Assembly (NCBI RefSeq): GCF_014873755.1
Contig: NZ_JADBEG010000001.1
Location: 5,501,501-5,565,500 of the forward strand
Direction: 5' to 3'
Origin: Amycolatopsis lexingtonensis
GTDB lineage: Bacteria > Actinomycetota > Actinomycetes > Mycobacteriales > Pseudonocardiaceae
DNA: 64,000 nucleotides
In this document: positions 58,736 to 64,000 of the stretch, in pieces
Layout of the letters: each line of letters begins with the position of its first letter
Position numbering within the stretch: position 1 is the stretch's first letter
Notes under the pieces: generated by a model
Told to the model about the DNA's origin: nothing
The model's input: only the letters and a program-made list of their open reading frames with translations
The model's database searches: none
Program-made: the position numbers and the translations under genes

Positions 58736-59605
58736 ATGACCACACCGCGCGACGTCTTCACCGCGTTGTCCGACGGGATCAGCGAAGGCCGTTACGGCGA
58801 GCTTTCCGCGCTGTACGCCGAGGACACCGTCGTCGAGCACCCGCAGGCCGTTCCCCGGCCGACGCGCCTGACCGGCCGCGACGCGGTCCACGAGCGGTTC
58901 ACCGGCCTCTTGGCGGGCGCGTACCGGCTCAAGCGCGAGAACGTCGTCGTGCACGAGACGACGGACCCCGAGGTGATCGTCGCGGAGTACGACTACGCCG
59001 CCGAGTCCGTCGAAACCGGCCGGACGATCTCGGCGGCCAACATCCAGGTGCTGCGCGTGCGCGACGGCTTGATCGTCCATTCCCGCGACTACCACGACTA
59101 CCTGAAGCTCGCCGTCATCCGCGACGGCGTCGGCCAGCTGGTGAAGGCGTACGAGCAGGCGCCGCCGCGCGAGCTGTCACCGGCCACGCCGGAGAGCGCG
59201 GGCACGGTGTTCGAGCGGCTCGTGCACGGTGTCGCGGGCGGGCGCTGGGACGAGCTGCCGGAGCTGTACGCCGCGGAAACGCACGTGACGCACCCGTTCC
59301 TGCCGGGTTCCGGAGTCCTGCGCACGCGCGACGAGCTGCGGGCGCACTTCGCGGCGGGCAAGGCGCTGAACCCCGGGTTCACCGTGGCGGACCTGGTCAC
59401 CCACCGGGGCGCCGACCCGGAGGTGCTGATCGGCGAGTTCGCCTACCAGGGGGAGTACGGCGGCCGCCCGGTGCGGCTCGCCAACATCTTCGTCATGCGC
59501 GTGCGCGACGGGCTCATCGTCGAATCCCGCGACTACGGCGACCACCTCGGCGTCGCCGGCGAGCTCGGCAAGATCCCCGAACTGGCCGGGCATCTGGGTT
59601 CCTAG
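58736..59605 (+). CDS. Tandem SnoaL-like (NTF2-fold) protein
   Basis: 289 residues made of two SnoaL/NTF2-like domains. Domain 1 runs to about residue 135 (YAEDTVVEHPQAVPRPTRL, NIQVLRVRDGLIVHSRDYHD), domain 2 from about 155 on (YAAETHVTHPFLPGSGVL, NIFVMRVRDGLIVESRDYGD). The matching RVRDGLIV and SRDY blocks show internal duplication. Such folds act as isomerases, cyclases or ligand binders. ATG has GGGAGG; transcription starts close to a strong dyad. Ends in a 4-base overlap with the convergent DUF397 gene. Confidence 0.86.
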   Translation: MTTPRDVFTALSDGISEGRYGELSALYAEDTVVEHPQAVPRPTRLTGRDAVHERFTGLLAGAYRLKRENVVVHETTDPEVIVAEYDYAAESVETGRTISAANIQVLRVRDGLIVHSRDYHDYLKLAVIRDGVGQLVKAYEQAPPRELSPATPESAGTVFERLVHGVAGGRWDELPELYAAETHVTHPFLPGSGVLRTRDELRAHFAAGKALNPGFTVADLVTHRGADPEVLIGEFAYQGEYGGRPVRLANIFVMRVRDGLIVESRDYGDHLGVAGELGKIPELAGHLGS

Positions 59606-59856
59606 CGGCCCAGGTCGTCGAACTCGCCGCCGTCGACGCCTTTGACGAACGCGTCCCACTCCGACATCGTGAAGACCATGATCGTGCCGTCGACGTCCGG
59701 CGACCGCCGCAGCGCGACGTAGGTGGCACCGTCGGTGTGCTCGACGAACGCGTACTCGACGACCTCGTCGAGGGTGACGCCCGCCGGCTCGCCCCGGATC
59801 CACTCCGCCCCGGAAAGATCGAGCCGGTGCCGGATATGCGCCTTGTCATCGGTCAT
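59602..59856 (-). CDS. DUF397-family protein
   Basis: 84 residues with the DUF397 pattern YVALRRSPDVDG and then FTMSEWDAFVKGVDGGEFD. These small proteins usually sit next to an XRE-type helix-turn-helix (BldB/Whi-linked) regulator and modulate it, but here no such gene is adjacent: ilvC lies upstream and the SnoaL gene faces it. Confidence 0.85.
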   Translation of the reverse strand: MTDDKAHIRHRLDLSGAEWIRGEPAGVTLDEVVEYAFVEHTDGATYVALRRSPDVDGTIMVFTMSEWDAFVKGVDGGEFDDLGR

Positions 59857-59886
59857 GCGACCAGCGTAACCACGCGCCCCGGAAAG

Positions 59887-59937
59887 CCGTGAAGGCCTCC
59901 TTACCGGCGTTTTCGACCGGTAAGGAGGCCTTCACGG
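59887..59937 (-). terminator. Perfect 21-bp hairpin after ilvC
   Basis: CCGTGAAGGCCTCCTTACCGG and its exact complement around a 9-base loop, 14 bases beyond the ilvC stop. It probably terminates ilvBNC. The stem sequence looks like a repeat family rather than an ad hoc terminator. Confidence 0.75.
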
Positions 59938-59950
59938 AACTCGCGGGAAA

Positions 59951-60988
<1,038 letters not shown>

Positions 60989-61001
60989 TTACAAAGACTT
61001 C

Positions 61002-61508
61002 TTAGCGCGGTGAAGTGGCGGTGATCGAACGGGCGCCGCGACCCACCGCGACCATGCCCGACTGCACCAGCTCGCGGATGCCATACGGCTCCAGCATCCG
61101 CAGCAGCGCACCGATCTTGTCGGACGTCCCGGTGGCCTCGACGGTGAGTGCCTCGGGAGAGACGTCCACCACCTTGGCGCGGAAGAGCTGGACGGTTTCG
61201 AGGACCTGGCTGCGCACGGTGTTGTCGGCGCGCACCTTGACGAGCAGCAGTTCGCGCTGCACGGCGGTCGACTGCTCCAGCTCGACGATCTTGATCACGT
61301 TGACCAGCTTGTTGAGCTGCTTCGTCACCTGTTCGAGCGGTAGCTCTTCCACGGCGACCACGATCGTCATCCGGGACACCTCGGGGTTTTCCGTGGGCCC
61401 GACGGCAAGGGACTCGATGTTGAAACCGCGGCGGGAGAACAGGCCGGAGACGCGCGCGAGCACACCGGGCTTGTTCTCGACCAGGACACTCAGCGTGTGG
61501 ACGCTCAT
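61002..61508 (-). CDS. ilvN: Acetolactate synthase small (regulatory) subunit
   Basis: 168 residues. N-terminal ACT domain (LSVLVENKPGVLARVSGLFSRRGFNIESLAVG) that binds valine and a C-terminal half that activates the large subunit. Two bases separate it from the ilvB stop. Confidence 0.97.
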   Translation of the reverse strand: MSVHTLSVLVENKPGVLARVSGLFSRRGFNIESLAVGPTENPEVSRMTIVVAVEELPLEQVTKQLNKLVNVIKIVELEQSTAVQRELLLVKVRADNTVRSQVLETVQLFRAKVVDVSPEALTVEATGTSDKIGALLRMLEPYGIRELVQSGMVAVGRGARSITATSPR

Positions 61509-61510
61509 GA

Positions 61511-63400
61511 TCAGCGCTCACCTTCCGCGGCAGCTTCCACGGCTTCGGTCGGCTCGACCGAAACCTCGTCGTCGTCGAACAGCGGCCGGATGCCCCGGAC
61601 CGCCATGATCTCGTCGTTGCCGGTGCCCGCGGCGACCATCGGCCACACCTGGGCATCCTTCCCGACCACGAAGTCGATCACGACGGGGCGGTCGTTGATC
61701 TCCATCGCGCGGCGGATGGTGGCGTCGACGTCTTCCTTGGTCTCGCAGCGCAGGCCGGCACAGCCCAGCGCCTCGGCCAGCAGCACGAAGTCCGGGATGC
61801 GGTGCTTGTGCGTGCCGAGGTCGGTGTTGGAGTACCGCTCCGAGTAGAAGAGGTTCTGCCACTGCCGGACCATGCCCAGGTTGCCGTTGTTGATGACGGC
61901 GACCTTGATCGGCGCGCCCTCGATGGCGCAGGTGGCGAGCTCCTGGTTGGTCATCTGGAAGCAGCCGTCGCCGTCGATCGCCCAGACCTGCGTGCCCGGG
62001 ACGCCGAACTGCGCGCCCATCGCGGCGGGCACCGCGTACCCCATGGTGCCGAGGCCGCCGGAGTTGATCCAGGTGCGCGGGTTCTCGTACTTGACGAACT
62101 GCGCGGCCCACATCTGGTGCTGGCCGACGCCGGCGGCGTACACCGCGTCCGGCCCGACGATCTGGCCGATCCGCTCGATGACGTACTGCGGCGACAGCGA
62201 ACCGTCGTCGGGCCACTCGTAGCCGGCCGGGTACCCCTTGCGCCAGTCGTCGGCCTGGGTCCACCAGTCGGTGAGGTCCGGCTTGCCGCCGTGCTCGAAC
62301 TCCGTGGTGACGGCGGTGATCAGCTCGCCGATGATCTCCTTGCAGTCCCCCACGATCGGCACGTCGGCCTTGCGGTTCTTGGAGATCTCGGCCGGGTCGA
62401 TGTCGGCGTGCACGACCGCGGCGTCCGGCGCGAACGACGACAGCTGGCCGGTGACCCGGTCGTCGAAGCGGGCGCCGAGCGCGATGAGCAGGTCGGCCCG
62501 CTGCATCGCGGCGACCGCGGCGACCGAGCCGTGCATGCCCGGCATGCCGAGGTGCTGCGGGTGCGAGTCGGGGAACGCCCCGCGCGCCATCAGCGTGGTG
62601 ACGACCGGGATGTTCGTCAGCTCGGCGAGCTGCTTCAGCTGCTCGTGCGCCTCGGCCTTGATCACGCCGCCGCCGACGTAGAGCACCGGGCGGCGCGACT
62701 TCGCGATCAGCTTCGCGGCTTCGCGGACCTGCTTGCCGTGCGGGCGCAGCGTCGGGCGGTAACCCGGGAGGCGCAGCTCGGTCGGCCAGGAGAACGAGGT
62801 CATCTCCTGCAGCACGTCCTTGGGGATGTCCACCAGGACGGGGCCGGGTCGGCCGGTCGCGGCCAGGTGGAACGCCTCGGCGATGGTCCGCGGGATCTCC
62901 GCGGGGTCCGTGACGAGGAAGTTGTGCTTGGTGATCGGCATGGTGATGCCGCAGATGTCGGCTTCCTGGAACGCGTCCGTGCCGATCAGCGCCCGGGTCT
63001 GCTGGCCGGTGATGGCCACCACCGGGACGGAGTCCATGTTGGCGTCCGCGAGCGGCGTGACCAGGTTGGTCGCGCCGGGGCCGGACGTGGCCATGCACAC
63101 CCCGACCTTGCCGGTGGCCTGCGCGTAGCCGGTCGCCGCGTGCCCGGCGCCCTGTTCGTGGCGCACCAGGACGTGGCGGACCTTCGTCGAGTCGAGCAGC
63201 GGGTCGTAGGCGGGCAGGATGGTGCCGCCCGGGATGCCGAAGACCACCTCGGCGCCGACGGCCTCGAGCGAGCGCACGAGCGACTGGGCGCCGGTGACGC
63301 GCACCGGCGTTCCCGCCGGGGGCGCCGGCTTCGGACGAGCTCCGGACGTACCGGGCGTCGGCCCGGGTTTCGCGTCGCTGCGCGACGTGGCACTGGTCAT
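61511..63400 (-). CDS. ilvB: Acetolactate synthase large subunit
   Basis: 629 residues, ThDP-dependent enzyme: [11 protein letters not shown], catalytic Glu in [15 protein letters not shown], and the ThDP/Mg motif [15 protein letters not shown] ... [11 protein letters not shown]. The first 35 residues are a Pro/Ala-rich extension. It catalyses the first common step of branched-chain amino-acid synthesis and is the first gene of ilvBNC. Expression is governed by the leader peptide and attenuator upstream. Confidence 0.98.
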   Translation of the reverse strand: MTSATSRSDAKPGPTPGTSGARPKPAPPAGTPVRVTGAQSLVRSLEAVGAEVVFGIPGGTILPAYDPLLDSTKVRHVLVRHEQGAGHAATGYAQATGKVGVCMATSGPGATNLVTPLADANMDSVPVVAITGQQTRALIGTDAFQEADICGITMPITKHNFLVTDPAEIPRTIAEAFHLAATGRPGPVLVDIPKDVLQEMTSFSWPTELRLPGYRPTLRPHGKQVREAAKLIAKSRRPVLYVGGGVIKAEAHEQLKQLAELTNIPVVTTLMARGAFPDSHPQHLGMPGMHGSVAAVAAMQRADLLIALGARFDDRVTGQLSSFAPDAAVVHADIDPAEISKNRKADVPIVGDCKEIIGELITAVTTEFEHGGKPDLTDWWTQADDWRKGYPAGYEWPDDGSLSPQYVIERIGQIVGPDAVYAAGVGQHQMWAAQFVKYENPRTWINSGGLGTMGYAVPAAMGAQFGVPGTQVWAIDGDGCFQMTNQELATCAIEGAPIKVAVINNGNLGMVRQWQNLFYSERYSNTDLGTHKHRIPDFVLLAEALGCAGLRCETKEDVDATIRRAMEINDRPVVIDFVVGKDAQVWPMVAAGTGNDEIMAVRGIRPLFDDDEVSVEPTEAVEAAAEGER

Positions 63401-63482
63401 CGGTTCTGCCTCGTGGGTCTCGGTGTCACTCGTTCGGGTCAGTTTGATGCGGTACGGCGAAGAAGCTCTTCTCCTCGGGCAA

Positions 63483-63519
63483 CAAAAAACCCTCGCCGAC
63501 CGTAAGGTCGCACGAGGGT
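63483..63519 (-). terminator. Attenuator terminator of ilvBNC
   Basis: Minus strand ACCCTCGTGCGACC / GGTCGGCGAGGGT-like hairpin followed by TTTTTT, 83 bases before ilvB. Upstream of it GCGTCGACGC occurs twice (63523-63532 and 63552-63561), and a hairpin built on CTTCCC...GGGAAG (63543-63571) encloses the end of the leader-peptide frame, giving mutually exclusive structures. Confidence 0.85.
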
Positions 63520-63547
63520 CGCGCGTCGACGCAGCGGAAGGACTTCC

Positions 63548-63595
63548 CTAAGCGTCGACGCGCTTGGGAAGTACGAGGCCGGTCAGCGGTGTCAC
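63548..63595 (-). CDS. ilvB leader peptide (MTPLTGLVLPKRVDA)
   Basis: 15-codon frame from GTG with Leu-Val-Leu (CTC GTA CTT) control codons just before the pause hairpin. The -10 ends 7 bases before the GTG and there is no Shine-Dalgarno, so translation is probably leaderless. Stalling on Leu/Val codons should favour read-through into ilvB. Confidence 0.82.
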   Translation of the reverse strand: MTPLTGLVLPKRVDA

Positions 63596-63602
63596 GGCGA
63601 TG

Positions 63603-63632
63603 ACGCTAGCCGCAACGCCGCGCGGGTGTCAA
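63603..63632 (-). promoter_or_regulatory. Promoter of ilvBNC
   Basis: Minus strand TTGACA (complement of 63627-63632), 18-base spacer, TAGCGT (complement of 63603-63608); predicted start coincides with the leader-peptide GTG. Confidence 0.75.
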
Positions 63633-63735
63633 CTCTGCGGGATGGTGTGTCCGGATGCTGGACACCGGGGCGACGCGTGTCACGCCCCGCCGACCCGGGT
63701 TCGGGCCGGTCGGGGCGGCGGTGCACCATTTCGGG

Positions 63736-64000
63736 GTGGCCGAAAAAGCTCAGCAGGACGAGGGCCGGAAAGCCGTCTTCCGCGTCCCCCGCACGTCGTT
63801 CATGGCGATCGCGCTCCTGACCGTATGCGTGACGCCGATCGCGCTCGGGGAAATCCCGTACCTGCAGTGGCTCTACATCTTCCCGATCGCGCTCGCGGTC
63901 TTCGTGGTCCGCCACCGCACCATCGCCACGCGCGAAGGGCTCGCGATCCGGACGATGTTCGGCAAGCGCGACGTGCCGTGGTCGGCGCTGAAAGGCCTCG
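63736..64000 (+). CDS. PH-domain membrane protein (start only)
   Basis: About 88 residues before the window ends. GTG start; the N-terminus is charged, then two hydrophobic segments (FMAIALLTVCVTPIALG and YLQWLYIFPIALAVFVV) precede a sequence resembling the bacterial PH domain (HRTIATREGLAIRTMFGKRD and VPWSALKGL). Such short PH-domain membrane proteins are frequent next to ilvB in actinobacteria. An in-frame GTG five codons upstream is an alternative start. Confidence 0.75.
   Translation, partial: MAEKAQQDEGRKAVFRVPRTSFMAIALLTVCVTPIALGEIPYLQWLYIFPIALAVFVVRHRTIATREGLAIRTMFGKRDVPWSALKGL

Noticed and set aside
63592..63915. 107-residue minus-strand frame upstream of the ilvB leader
   Set aside because: Antisense to the PH-domain gene, charged low-complexity product, and it would run through the ilvBNC promoter.

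Overview
This 64 kb, very GC-rich window reads as chromosomal DNA of a Pseudonocardiales-type actinomycete, most likely Amycolatopsis or a close relative. That placement is an inference. It rests on Lsr2, HU proteins with long Ala/Lys/Thr tails, a DUF397 protein, paired F420-type luciferase-like oxidoreductases, an actinobacterial HerA-SbcD-SbcC set and ilvBNC/cimA attenuators with leaderless leader peptides.

Layout. 1-4.2 kb: DNA-end processing operon (HerA-like ATPase, SbcD, SbcC; SbcC runs off the left edge). 4.7-10.5 kb: a nucleoid-protein island in which two near-identical HU genes, duplicated with their promoters and terminators, face each other around lsr2, a two-gene catabolic unit (mandelate-racemase-like enzyme and maleylacetate-reductase-like dehydrogenase) and its divergent IclR regulator. 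10.9-27.5 kb: a tightly packed operon of six genes, beginning with a small caspase-fold (clan CD-like) protease and followed by a 1468-residue DUF6603-like protein with a C-terminal Kelch propeller, a free Kelch propeller and three large proteins (1016, 1739 and 584 residues) that I cannot assign. Several of its genes overlap by 4-8 bases, and no member shows a signal peptide. It is the best candidate here for an undescribed system. 27.5-29 kb: palindromic intergenic repeats around an intact 949-bp IS5-type insertion sequence with an AAT target duplication. 28.9-36.8 kb: a coupled variant of the Nit1C (MSMEG_0565-0572-like, nitrogen-starvation/cyanide-associated) cluster. It has two tandem nitrilase paralogues, one of which has lost the catalytic Cys and Glu. 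36.9-42.2 kb: a 1621-residue WXG-type Rhs protein with a broken immunity-like gene behind it.

42.3-64 kb is mostly housekeeping: tRNA-Glu(CTC), tRNA-Gln(CTG), HAD hydrolase, FAD monooxygenase, FAH-family hydrolase, cimA with an Ile-codon leader/attenuator, leuB, secreted subtilase, serA, a TetR regulator with a perfect operator and two luciferase-like oxidoreductases, an ankyrin protein, a double-SnoaL protein, DUF397, then ilvC-ilvN-ilvB with a Leu/Val leader/attenuator and the start of a PH-domain membrane protein.

The branched-chain and serine genes (cimA, leuB, serA, ilvBNC) form a loose biosynthetic neighbourhood. Both attenuators appear to have the leader peptide start at the transcription start. 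A family of about 55-110 bp palindromic elements built on TGAATGA(C/G)TCATTCA recurs at least six times in intergenic spaces.
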